This document shows positions 38,161 through 46,193 of a stretch of DNA of 64,000 nucleotides, one piece after another (within the stretch, counting starts at the first letter, position 1; every line of letters begins with the position of its first letter). Source of the stretch: Paenibacillus radicibacter (GTDB taxonomy: Bacteria > Bacillota > Bacilli > Paenibacillales > NBRC-103111); assembly GCF_024721995.1 (NCBI RefSeq), contig NZ_JANQBC010000001.1, forward strand, positions 744,001-808,000. Reading direction: 5' to 3'. The translations under genes were made by a program, and so were the position numbers. The notes beneath the pieces were generated by a model that saw only the letters and a program-made list of their open reading frames with translations, was not told the origin of the DNA and ran no database searches.

Positions 38161-39299
38161 GCCAATAATCCTCCCTGTGCGATCATTGACTGCATCTGCT
38201 TCTCTTGCTCCTGAATTTGCCATGGTGCTTCTGCATACACATGCTCAAACATGGCGGTTGGCTTGGTTTTTGGATAACTCTCTGCATCGTGCAGCGCCGT
38301 TTCGACCTGCTCACTTAACCTTTGCAGCATTTGCTGCTCCTTCAGATCGTTCCAGAGCCCCTTCTTATCTAAAAAGAGTCTTAGGCGATGAATCGGATCA
38401 CGCTGCGTGCGCCACTGTTCAGACAAGGCTTCCTGATCGCGATATTTCTTCGGATCATCGGCTGTGGTATGCGCACCATAACGGAACGTAATCGCTTCAA
38501 TTAAAGTCGGACCTTTGCCAGCTAGTCCGTGCTTCATCGCCTGTCTGACCGCCATCCATACAGCGAGGATATCGTTCCCATCCACACGTATACCCGGAAC
38601 ATCATAAGCAGCAGCACGCTGCGAAATTGTTCTAGATGCGGATTGTTTATCGAAAGGCACACTGATCGCATACCCATTATTTTGGCAGAAGAAGATAACT
38701 GGCGCCTCAAATACACCTGCAAAATTAAGTGCCTCATGGAAGTCGCCTTCCGAACTTGCTCCATCTCCAAAGTAAGCAATACTTACGTTCGGCTCACCTT
38801 TGAGTTTACTGCCCCATGCTGCACCAACGGCATGCACCATTTGCGTTGCAATCGGAACGCACTGTGGTAAAATTCGTTTGTCATCGGGACAAACACTTGC
38901 ATCCATATGCCCCATCCAGTAGAGGAACACACGCTGCATAGGCTGACCATGTGTTATTGTCGCTGCATGATCACGGTACGTTGGGAACATCCAATCTTTA
39001 GGTGAGAGTGCCATTGCACTGCCAACTTGAGAAGCTTCTTGCCCTTCAAACGGCGCATAGGTCCCCATCCGACCTTGTCGCTGTAAATGGACCGACTTGC
39101 GATCGAACACGCGAACGAGGTTCATCTGCTCATACATACGAAGTATCAATTCATCACTCAAATCCCCGTCCAGCTGTTGCAATAACTCGCCTTCTTGAGA
39201 TAAGACTTCAAATAACTCAGGTACTTTGTGCTCGGTTGCCTTTGTCTGATGCGTGATCGGTTCAACTGACGTCGTGGTTAATTTACCATCGGTCACCAA
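38157..39299 (-). CDS. 2-oxo acid dehydrogenase E1 component, alpha subunit
   Basis: E1 alpha decarboxylates the 2-oxo acid with thiamine diphosphate. About 380 residues, with QEASQVGSAMALSPKDWMFP, the ThDP motif YFGDGASSEGDFHEALNFAG to FFCQNNGYAIS, and phosphorylation-loop-like RYGAHTTADDPKKYRD. An AGGAGG lies 8 nt before a TTG (39299) and 11 nt before a GTG (39296); the ATG at 39329 would lie upstream of this site, so a TTG/GTG start is preferred. Confidence 0.93.
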   Translation of the reverse strand: MVTDGKLTTTSVEPITHQTKATEHKVPELFEVLSQEGELLQQLDGDLSDELILRMYEQMNLVRVFDRKSVHLQRQGRMGTYAPFEGQEASQVGSAMALSPKDWMFPTYRDHAATITHGQPMQRVFLYWMGHMDASVCPDDKRILPQCVPIATQMVHAVGAAWGSKLKGEPNVSIAYFGDGASSEGDFHEALNFAGVFEAPVIFFCQNNGYAISVPFDKQSASRTISQRAAAYDVPGIRVDGNDILAVWMAVRQAMKHGLAGKGPTLIEAITFRYGAHTTADDPKKYRDQEALSEQWRTQRDPIHRLRLFLDKKGLWNDLKEQQMLQRLSEQVETALHDAESYPKTKPTAMFEHVYAEAPWQIQEQEKQMQSMIAQGGLLA

Positions 39300-39382
39300 A
39301 TCGCACGCCTCCTCTCGAGAACGATCCATATTTTTGTATCATAAGAGTCCCTGCTATGAAATCCACTACACTTAAGGACTGT

Positions 39383-39802
39383 TCAAACTTGCTGTCTTTG
39401 ACTAAGTTTCTCCCTTAGCTTATCAATACGTTCTTGCAGCTCTTGTTTTTGGAAAACCGCTTGAATAAACGTGCCCTTGCCGACGATATTCTCGTCTGTC
39501 TCTGCAATAACTTCGCAGATGAGTCTCTTCGGAGTCAATTCAATACAGGTTGCACGAATGCGTACTTCTTGCCCGACAACAGCAGGTCCAAAGTGCTTCA
39601 CATCCATTCCAAGTCCTGCTCCTTCTTCACTGTCCTCAAGCAGTGGAAGTAGCACTTCACGACCTGCTAGCTCCATGTAGTACATCATCGATACAGTTGA
39701 CATCACATCATGGATTACTTGCCCGTAAAAAACAGGCCGCATGTCCTCGGTGACAGTCACTGTAAGCAATGCGGATAAACCGGATTCCGGTGGTTGTTTC
39801 AT
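39383..39802 (-). CDS. FlK-like hot-dog thioesterase
   Basis: The 139-residue protein resembles the fluoroacetyl-CoA thioesterase (FlK) group of hot-dog enzymes: MRPVFYGQVIHDVMSTVSMM, AGREVLLPLLEDSEEGAGLG, VKHFGPAVVGQEVRIRATCI, then a C-terminal helix. It may remove dead-end arylacyl-CoA esters in this cluster (inference). It lies between repeat copy 2 and E1 alpha. Confidence 0.8.
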   Translation of the reverse strand: MKQPPESGLSALLTVTVTEDMRPVFYGQVIHDVMSTVSMMYYMELAGREVLLPLLEDSEEGAGLGMDVKHFGPAVVGQEVRIRATCIELTPKRLICEVIAETDENIVGKGTFIQAVFQKQELQERIDKLREKLSQRQQV

Positions 39803-39815
39803 TGTTGTCCCCTAT

Positions 39816-39980
39816 TTATGAGTGGGAAAAGTGAAGCGGAAGGGAAAAATAGCAACTGGAGGAGCGTAGCGTTTGCCTTTGAAATCGTGAAAATACCATA
39901 AATCCAATTCAAAATTCACGATTGAGACAGCAACCGGAAGTGCTTTTTTTCACTGTAGCGATCGCTTTTTCCACTCATAA
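39816..39980 (+). repeat. Structured interspersed repeat, copy 2
   Basis: 165-bp element in the same orientation as copy 1. The outer inverted repeat is TTATGAGTGGGAAAAG with CTTTTTCCACTCATAA (one mismatch), different from copy 1, while the core is shared (TTTGAAATCGTGAAAATACC and GCAACCGGAAGTGCTTTTTT). The right end covers the last codon and stop of the thiolase gene; the left end lies 14 bp before the FlK-like start codon. Confidence 0.9.
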
Positions 39981-41174
39981 CCTTTCTATTATTGTGGCAA
40001 TCCCCTGACCGACGCCGATGCACATGGTCGCTAGACCGTAGCGGGCTTCGCGGCGCTCCATCTCGTAGAGCAGCGTTGTCATGATCCGTGCACCACTGCA
40101 TCCTAGTGGATGACCGAGTGCAATCGATCCTCCGTTCACATTGACACGTGTTGTATCAATCTTGAGTTCGCGGATGCATGCAAGTGCTTGTGCGGCGAAT
40201 GCTTCGTTCAGCTCCACGAGATCAATCTGATCGATCTGAAGTCCCGCTTGATTCAGCGCCTTACGCGTGGCAAGTACAGGACCCATACCCATAATCGATG
40301 GGTCAACACCAGCTACTGCAGATGCTACAACCCGTGCTTTTGGCATGAGTCCAAGATGACTTGCCATCTCGTCTGACATCATCAGTAGTGCGGAAGCCCC
40401 ATCGTTCACACCAGAAGCATTACCTGCTGTAACACTTCCGCCTTGACGGAAGGCTGGCTTTAGCTTCGCAAGCTGTTCCATCGACGTATCAGACCTTGGG
40501 TGCTCATCCTCTTGAACAAGCGTCACATCTCCCTTGCGACCGACAATTTCTACGGGCACGATCTCACGAGCAAATTTTCCTTCTGCCTTTGCTTGTGCAT
40601 ACTTTTGCTGACTCTGCCATGCGAAAGAATCTTGATCTTCCCGGCTTACCTGATACTGCTCAGCGACATTCTCCGCTGTCTCTCCCATGCTGTATGGATA
40701 GTACATATCTGCAAGCTTCGGGTTCGTGAATCGCCAACCAATCGTCGTATCGACGAGTTGCTGATTTCCACGACCGAATGCACCTTCCGACTTCAGCATG
40801 ACAAGCGGTGCTCGCGTCATACTCTCCGTACCGCCTGCTATATACACATCTCCATTGCCTGCCGCAATCGCATTCGCGCATTGATTAATCGCTTCGAGTC
40901 CTGAGCCACATAAGCGATTCACAGTTACTCCGGGCACTGAAACCGGAAGTCCTGCAAGCAAGAGTGACATTCGGGCTACATCTCGATTATCCTCACCCGC
41001 TTGATTCGCACAACCGAACATGACGTCATCGATAAAGGCAGGATCAATCGGGTTACGTTCCATCAATTGACGAATCACAATACTTCCAAGATCATCGGGA
41101 CGAATATCACTGAGTACACCTCCATACCGACCGATCGGCGTTCTTACAGCATCTACGATTACAGGTGTTCTCAC
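39975..41174 (-). CDS. paaJ: Acetyl-CoA acyltransferase (3-oxoadipyl-CoA thiolase type)
   Basis: The thiolase splits 3-oxoadipyl-CoA and 3-oxo-5,6-dehydrosuberyl-CoA in the phenylacetate route. The 399-residue protein has the acyl-binding Cys in [19 protein letters not shown], the [16 protein letters not shown] motif, [18 protein letters not shown] and the base Cys near [10 protein letters not shown]. It uses a GTG start overlapping the previous stop (GTGA). The stop lies inside repeat copy 2. Confidence 0.95.
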   Translation of the reverse strand: MRTPVIVDAVRTPIGRYGGVLSDIRPDDLGSIVIRQLMERNPIDPAFIDDVMFGCANQAGEDNRDVARMSLLLAGLPVSVPGVTVNRLCGSGLEAINQCANAIAAGNGDVYIAGGTESMTRAPLVMLKSEGAFGRGNQQLVDTTIGWRFTNPKLADMYYPYSMGETAENVAEQYQVSREDQDSFAWQSQQKYAQAKAEGKFAREIVPVEIVGRKGDVTLVQEDEHPRSDTSMEQLAKLKPAFRQGGSVTAGNASGVNDGASALLMMSDEMASHLGLMPKARVVASAVAGVDPSIMGMGPVLATRKALNQAGLQIDQIDLVELNEAFAAQALACIRELKIDTTRVNVNGGSIALGHPLGCSGARIMTTLLYEMERREARYGLATMCIGVGQGIATIIERL

Positions 41175-41929
41175 GCTTCATCCCCCTTATATACCGGTTC
41201 ATATGAATAGAAACCTTGCCCGCTTCCTCTGCCTATGCGCCCTGCTAATACCATCTTACGCAGCAGTGGGGCTGGGCGATAACGTTCCTCTGCTAAATCA
41301 CGATGCAAGCCTTGAATCACCGCAAGCACCTCGTCTAGACCGATTCGATCTGCCCATTCTAATGGACCATACGGATAATTCGTGCCATTCTTCATCGCGA
41401 GATCAATATCTGATATGGTTGCTGTTCCTTCCATCACTGTAAACACGGCTTCATTAATAATGAGCGACAATACTCTTGGAAAGACGAGCCCAACTTCGTC
41501 CTGCACGACAGCGACATTTTTACCAATCGTGTGGAAAAAGTTCGCCGCAAGCTCTACCCAACAAGAGTCGGTCTGTAAGGCTGGAGCGATCTCAATTAAC
41601 TGTCTTTCATGTAAAGGTATAAACGAACCGAATCCACAGATACGACCTGCATGTTTCACCCATGACGCGGCTTCGGTTGCCGATACAGCCATGGATGTTG
41701 TAAGAATTGGAATGTCTGGATCAAGGAGGTGGTCTAGATGCTGGAGAGTCGTCTTTTTCAAAGATAAATCTGAATTGGTGACTTCAATCGCGAGTAAGAT
41801 CGCTTGTGGAGATTGTTCGTAGGTGTGTGGCGTGATGATATCGTAATGCTTACTTTCAAGAAGCTGCTGTAGTTCAACATGGAGTGGTCCTTGCCCTGCA
41901 AGCAAGATTACGTTAGGAGTTGTAGCCAT
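41171..41929 (-). CDS. Degenerate 3-hydroxyacyl-CoA dehydrogenase-like protein
   Basis: A 252-residue paralogue of PaaH directly downstream of it (17-nt overlap). The N-terminal Rossmann part is degenerate ([20 protein letters not shown] in place of GxGxxG) and the catalytic His segment (HFFNP in PaaH) is replaced by [12 protein letters not shown]. The C-terminal helical domain is well kept ([47 protein letters not shown]). It could be a non-catalytic partner or have another acyl substrate. Confidence 0.82.
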   Translation of the reverse strand: MATTPNVILLAGQGPLHVELQQLLESKHYDIITPHTYEQSPQAILLAIEVTNSDLSLKKTTLQHLDHLLDPDIPILTTSMAVSATEAASWVKHAGRICGFGSFIPLHERQLIEIAPALQTDSCWVELAANFFHTIGKNVAVVQDEVGLVFPRVLSLIINEAVFTVMEGTATISDIDLAMKNGTNYPYGPLEWADRIGLDEVLAVIQGLHRDLAEERYRPAPLLRKMVLAGRIGRGSGQGFYSYEPVYKGDEA

Positions 41930-42770
41930 AATACCCCTCCCCGCTCTTCCGGCCTAAAGTGCCAGCTTGCACCATGCGTTGTTGGATGCGACTTGGCTTG
42001 AATCGCCCTTCTTGGAAAAAGCTGTTGTAGACAGATTCAGTTACTGCAAAGCTTATATCAATCCCAATTAAATCTTGGAGGGCGAATGGTCCCATCTTAA
42101 ACCCACCTGCTTGAGTCAAAATATCATCAATCTGTTCGACCGTCGCCACATGGTCCCCAAGAATCCGAAGAGATTCGTTATAGAAGGGACGTGCGATGCG
42201 ATTCACAATAAACCCTGGTGTGTCATTCGCATAAACGGCTATTTTACCAAGCGATTCGGCTAGTTGATATACCCGCTCGGCCTGCTCCGTTCCTGTCTGT
42301 TTACCTCGGATTACTTCTACAAGCGGCATTACGGGGGCTGGATTGAAGAAATGCATACCCGCTATCCGCTCAGGATGAGCTAATCCCCCAGCAATAGCTG
42401 TAATCGACAAGGAGGATGTATTAGATAAAAGCAGCGCATCTGACCTGCAAATATCCGTTAATGTTGTGAAAATGGACTTCTTCAGCTCGATTCGCTCCGA
42501 CACCGCTTCAATGACGATATCGCAATTGGCAAGTACCGGCATTTCTTGTGAAAAAATAAAGCGACTCAGCGTTTCCGCTTTGTCCTGCTCTGTGATTCTG
42601 CCCTTTGCCAACTGGCTAGCGAGTGTCTTTTCTAAATAAGATTGTGCTGTGTGCAAGACATCTATATTCGTATCAATTAACTTGACCTGATGCCCCTTGC
42701 TTGCGCAGACAAATGCAATCCCTGCTCCCATCGTACCAGCACCGATAACGCCAATGATTTGCGGAGTCAC
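41913..42770 (-). CDS. paaH: 3-hydroxyacyl-CoA dehydrogenase PaaH
   Basis: PaaH oxidises 3-hydroxyadipyl-CoA with NAD. The start is a GTG at 42770 with AGGAGG 7 nt upstream; the open frame back to 42905 lies inside paaG and is rejected. The 285-residue protein has IGVIGAGTMGAGIAFVCASK, MHFFNPAPVMPLVEVIRGKQ (catalytic His), NDTPGFIVNRIARPFYNESL and [11 protein letters not shown]. Confidence 0.95.
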   Translation of the reverse strand: MTPQIIGVIGAGTMGAGIAFVCASKGHQVKLIDTNIDVLHTAQSYLEKTLASQLAKGRITEQDKAETLSRFIFSQEMPVLANCDIVIEAVSERIELKKSIFTTLTDICRSDALLLSNTSSLSITAIAGGLAHPERIAGMHFFNPAPVMPLVEVIRGKQTGTEQAERVYQLAESLGKIAVYANDTPGFIVNRIARPFYNESLRILGDHVATVEQIDDILTQAGGFKMGPFALQDLIGIDISFAVTESVYNSFFQEGRFKPSRIQQRMVQAGTLGRKSGEGYYGYNS

Positions 42771-42786
42771 AATCGCTCCTCCTTCA

Positions 42787-43563
42787 TTATTTCCCTTTAA
42801 ACTCAGGGGCTCTTTTTTCAATAAAGGCTGTTGTACCTTCTTTAAAATCTTCCGTATGCCCCGCAATGGCTTGGGAGTAAGCCTCATATTCGAGCGTGTC
42901 TTCAAGTGTCATATGAAGTCCCTTATACATAGCACGCTTGATCAACCCAATCGCTTTCGTTGGAAGTGCCGCTAATTTATTGGCATATGCAGTGACCGCT
43001 TCGTCAAATTCAGCGTGTGGAATAACCTGATTAACCATTCCAATTCGAAGTGCCTCATCTGCGGATATACGTTCACCAGACATTGCTAGCTCAAGTGCTT
43101 TCCCAATCCCCACGATTCGAGGTAAGTAATAGCACCCGCCAGAGTCTGGCACAAGACCAATGTTTACGAATGCATTCGCAAGCACCGCTTTATCCGACAC
43201 AAGACGAATATCACATGCAAGTGCTAAGCTCATACCCGCTCCTGCTGCAACCCCATTGACTGCCGCAATGATCGGCTTTTCCGTCTGATGCATCTGCATG
43301 ACCATTGGATTGTAGCTCGTGCGAATCACACCACCAAAGTCAATATCATGCCCGCCATATTCGGTTAAATCTTGACCTGCATTGAACGCTTTACCTGAGC
43401 CAGTTAGGACGATACAGCGCACAGCCGAATCTTTACCTGCTGCTTTGAACGCTTCGGTAATTTCTAGCAACATCTTTTGTGTAAAAGCATTGAATTTATC
43501 TGGGCGATTGAGCGTAATTCGAGCTACTCCACCTGTTACTTCATACAAAATCGTCTCATACAT
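42787..43563 (-). CDS. paaG: Ring 1,2-epoxyphenylacetyl-CoA isomerase PaaG
   Basis: PaaG, a crotonase, converts the ring epoxide to oxepin-CoA. The 258-residue protein has GKAFNAGQDLTEYGG, AAVNGVAAGAGMSLALACDI and IGLVPDSGGCYYLPRIVGIG; the Asp in VPDSGG is typical of PaaG rather than of ordinary enoyl-CoA hydratases (PGAGG). Confidence 0.95.
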   Translation of the reverse strand: MYETILYEVTGGVARITLNRPDKFNAFTQKMLLEITEAFKAAGKDSAVRCIVLTGSGKAFNAGQDLTEYGGHDIDFGGVIRTSYNPMVMQMHQTEKPIIAAVNGVAAGAGMSLALACDIRLVSDKAVLANAFVNIGLVPDSGGCYYLPRIVGIGKALELAMSGERISADEALRIGMVNQVIPHAEFDEAVTAYANKLAALPTKAIGLIKRAMYKGLHMTLEDTLEYEAYSQAIAGHTEDFKEGTTAFIEKRAPEFKGK

Positions 43564-43576
43564 GGTTCGGCTACTC

Positions 43577-44350
43577 CTATCGTCCCGTAAAATTAGGCTT
43601 ACGCTTGTTCATGAATGCCTGCATGCCTTCGGTCTGGTCTTCACTTGCAAACAATAAGTAGAAACAATTGCGCTCGTAAGCAATCCCTTCATCGAGGCCA
43701 TGGCCAACTGCTTTGTGAACAGCTTTCTTGATCATCTGTACGGCAATCGGAGGCTGACTCGCAATCTGCCTTGCAAGCTTCAACGCTTCGTCCAAATATA
43801 CTTCAATTGGCACTACGCGATTGATCAAGCCATAACGTAGCGCTTCACTTGCTGTAATCGGCTCACCTGTGAGCAGCATCTCCATCGCTTTGACTTTCCC
43901 AACGGCATGCGCCAGTCGCTGCGTTCCTCCAGCACCAGGCATCACACCAAGCTTAATCTCAGGTTGACCGATCTTCGTCGACTCTGACGCAATGACCATA
44001 TCACAGCTCATCATCAGTTCACATCCACCGCCGAGGACGAATCCACTGACCGCAGCAATGATCGGTTTCGATACATGAGCAATTCGATCCCATACAGCGA
44101 ACTGATCTTTAAGCAACATCTGGATCGCCGTTTCATTTGCCATCTCCCCAATATCTGCCCCTGCTGCGAATGCCCGCTCATTACCTGTAATGACGAAGAC
44201 CCGAACGGATTCATCTCGATCCATCTTCTCTAAAGCATTCACAAGTTCCTCAATCAGCTCTGTATTCAGTGCGTTTAGCACCTTCGGTCGATTGAGTGTG
44301 ATAAGTCCGACACCTTGATCGATTGTCACCAAAATATGCGTATACGTCAT
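43577..44350 (-). CDS. paaF: Enoyl-CoA hydratase (PaaF type)
   Basis: Probable 2,3-dehydroadipyl-CoA hydratase. The 257-residue crotonase has ERAFAAGADIGEMANETAIQ, AAVSGFVLGGGCELMMSCDM and QPEIKLGVMPGAGGTQRLAH, the pattern of active hydratases. ATG at 44350 follows GGGGTGAAG; GTG at 44353 is possible. Confidence 0.9.
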   Translation of the reverse strand: MTYTHILVTIDQGVGLITLNRPKVLNALNTELIEELVNALEKMDRDESVRVFVITGNERAFAAGADIGEMANETAIQMLLKDQFAVWDRIAHVSKPIIAAVSGFVLGGGCELMMSCDMVIASESTKIGQPEIKLGVMPGAGGTQRLAHAVGKVKAMEMLLTGEPITASEALRYGLINRVVPIEVYLDEALKLARQIASQPPIAVQMIKKAVHKAVGHGLDEGIAYERNCFYLLFASEDQTEGMQAFMNKRKPNFTGR

Positions 44351-44410
44351 CACTTCACCCCGCTTACTTTGTTCGAACGTCTTCCAATTGATTCACTTAT
44401 CGTAGACAAG

Positions 44411-45196
44411 CTACTCGCCTCGGAATATCGGCTTTCGCTTCTCACGGAATGCTTCTAACGCTTCAATACGGTCTTGAGTTGGAATGATAACTTCATAAGC
44501 TTTCGCTTCCAAATCCAGCCCTGTCTGCATATCCACACTATATCCGCGATCTACCGCATATTTTGCCTGATACACCGCCAGTGGCGCATTTGCCAAGATT
44601 TCTGATGCCAATTGCTGATACAGCTCCATCAGATGCTCCTGATCCTCCGCTACACCTTGCAGCAGTCCACATCCGAGTGCTTCTTCCACATCAACTCTGC
44701 GAGCAGTCAGAATCCATTCCTTCGCCTTAGCAATCCCGATCAACCTCGGAAGACGCTGCGTGCCACCTGCACCCGGAATAATGCCTAGACTAACTTCAGT
44801 GAGTCCAAGCTTCGCCCCTCGCACTGCATAACGAAAATCACAGGAAAGTGTAAGCTCAAGCCCCCCGCCAAACGCATGACCGTTCATCGCAGCTATCGTC
44901 GGTTGTGGCAATCGTTCGAGAAGCGTACACACCTCACGAATCTTGTTCACATTCCGCCGAACTTGCTGTTCGTTTAGCGTACGACGTTCTTTCAAATCTG
45001 CCCCTGCGCTGAAAGCCTTGCCCGATGCTGTCAGAATCACAACGCGCGTTTCTTTGACATCTAGACGCAGCTCCTCGATCTTTTCGCCCAATTGAACCAA
45101 AGTCTCGTAATTAAGTGCATTCAGATCATCAGGACGATTTAATCGCAGGATCGCGATATAACCTTGCTTCTCTAAACCAACAGATTCACTCAACAT
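44411..45196 (-). CDS. Second enoyl-CoA hydratase/isomerase
   Basis: A 261-residue crotonase with GKAFSAGADLKERRTLNEQQ, AAMNGHAFGGGLELTLSCDF and LTEVSLGIIPGAGGTQRLPR. GAGGAGC precedes the ATG at 45196. It is related to methylglutaconyl-CoA hydratases. In this operon it may hydrolyse the oxepin ring or act on a beta-oxidation intermediate, as no PaaZ hydratase is present (inference). Confidence 0.85.
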   Translation of the reverse strand: MLSESVGLEKQGYIAILRLNRPDDLNALNYETLVQLGEKIEELRLDVKETRVVILTASGKAFSAGADLKERRTLNEQQVRRNVNKIREVCTLLERLPQPTIAAMNGHAFGGGLELTLSCDFRYAVRGAKLGLTEVSLGIIPGAGGTQRLPRLIGIAKAKEWILTARRVDVEEALGCGLLQGVAEDQEHLMELYQQLASEILANAPLAVYQAKYAVDRGYSVDMQTGLDLEAKAYEVIIPTQDRIEALEAFREKRKPIFRGE

Positions 45197-45241
45197 CGAA
45201 TAGCTCCTCTGCAATTTGTGAATGATCGAACGTTAGATCTC

Positions 45242-45649
45242 TTATTTTTTCTGAAAATGTTCGGGATTAACCCGTGCATACGTGCCTAACGCAATCGCAA
45301 CGAGCTTCCCGTCACTTGTCGTTACACGCGCTTCCATGACGATGATTCGACCTCTTTTTAACACTTTGGACTGCGCAATCAACATATCACCATTTGCAGG
45401 TGCGAGATAATTCATTTTGCATTCCACGGTCACACACTGCTGTACCCCGTTAATAGGAGGCGCTGCACCATGTCCCATGGCTACATCCGCAAGTGAAGAC
45501 GTCACACCTCCATGTACCACAGTACCGAGGGAGTTGAAGTGCTCAGGGCGTATTTTCAGAATGGCTGTACAGCCTTCTTCATCTATATGCTGAATTTCAA
45601 TACCTAAATAACGATTAAAATGATTGATGCTCTTCTGTTCCTGCTCCAT
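45242..45649 (-). CDS. paaI: Hydroxyphenylacetyl-CoA thioesterase PaaI
   Basis: PaaI hot-dog thioesterases rescue CoA from phenylacetate dead-end intermediates. The 135-residue protein has HFNSLGTVVHGGVTSSLADV (the catalytic Asp/Glu region), AMGHGAAP and NYLAPANGDMLIAQSKVLKR. A cre-like site lies just upstream at 45674-45689. Confidence 0.92.
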   Translation of the reverse strand: MEQEQKSINHFNRYLGIEIQHIDEEGCTAILKIRPEHFNSLGTVVHGGVTSSLADVAMGHGAAPPINGVQQCVTVECKMNYLAPANGDMLIAQSKVLKRGRIIVMEARVTTSDGKLVAIALGTYARVNPEHFQKK

Positions 45650-45673
45650 GAAACTTGTGTCACCTCTCTACTG

Positions 45674-45689
45674 AAGAAAGCGCTTACTA
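45674..45689. promoter_or_regulatory. Candidate CcpA site (cre)
   Basis: AAGAAAGCGCTTACTA differs from the WTGAAARCGYTTWCWN consensus at one position. It lies between the EthD gene and paaI. CcpA is encoded at 61344-62348. Being inside the operon, it would act as a roadblock. Confidence 0.55.
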
Positions 45690-45697
45690 TAATGCGA

Positions 45698-45997
45698 TTA
45701 GACAACCTCAACAAAGTACATGCTCACAAGCTTGCCTGCGAATCCACGCAAATCTTTTCCTGCAGCACGACCTTCTGGAGATGATAAGGCATTAGTCAAC
45801 GCTTCTTGATTGTCAAAATACATCTCTGCGATCAAGTGCAAGTCACTTTCACCCATTGGCGTTCCATACACACGACCTACTTCAAGCTTAATGAGTCCCG
45901 GCATACTCGCTGCAAGCGGGCTGTGCACCTCTTCATAATGATTATCGAATGCTTCAACATCCTCCGGCATCTTATAAATCGCGACCAATTTGACCAT
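45698..45997 (-). CDS. EthD-family protein
   Basis: A 99-residue dimeric alpha-beta barrel protein: MVKLVAIYKMPEDVEAFDNH, YEEVHSPLAASMPGLIKLEV, YFDNQEALTNALSSPEGRAA. EthD proteins occur in ether and aromatic degradation clusters with unclear roles. It is the first gene after the strong promoter at 46094-46122, so probably the first gene of the phenylacetate transcript. Confidence 0.85.
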   Translation of the reverse strand: MVKLVAIYKMPEDVEAFDNHYEEVHSPLAASMPGLIKLEVGRVYGTPMGESDLHLIAEMYFDNQEALTNALSSPEGRAAGKDLRGFAGKLVSMYFVEVV

Positions 45998-46061
45998 TCT
46001 TGCACCCCTTTTTCAAGTTAAAATTCATAAATATTCATTAAATCGTATAACAAAATATCAA

Positions 46062-46081
46062 TATAACGTGAAAATAACGTA
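46062..46081 (-). promoter_or_regulatory. Candidate operator TATAACGT-N5-TAACGTA
   Basis: Two TAACGT hexamers in direct repeat 11 bp apart, the same layout as at 33417-33436. Here it begins about 13 bp downstream of the -10 box, where a repressor would block elongation or start-complex formation. No other copy was noticed in the window. Confidence 0.6.
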
Positions 46082-46093
46082 TGAAGTAATTTT

Positions 46094-46122
46094 AGTATAA
46101 AATGATTTCCAGTATCAGTCAA
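46094..46122 (-). promoter_or_regulatory. Sigma-A promoter of the phenylacetate lower operon
   Basis: TTGACT and TATACT on the minus strand, 17-nt spacer, about 100 bp before the EthD gene. Confidence 0.8.
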
Positions 46123-46137
46123 TACAGGGGTGATATT

Positions 46138-46171
46138 AAAAAAGCGTCATATCCTAGAAAGGACAGACGCT
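46138..46171 (-). terminator. mmsA terminator
   Basis: On the minus strand AGCGTC/GACGCT with an inner TCCT/AGGA pairing, followed by TTTTTT. It ends the pyrimidine operon just before the phenylacetate promoter. Confidence 0.88.
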
Positions 46172-46193
46172 ATTTCTTCAAATCTCTTACATC

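Noticed and set aside
42771-42905. N-terminal extension of PaaH (45 residues, basic)
   Set aside because: It overlaps paaG in another frame. A GTG with AGGAGG 7 nt upstream at 42770 gives the normal family start.
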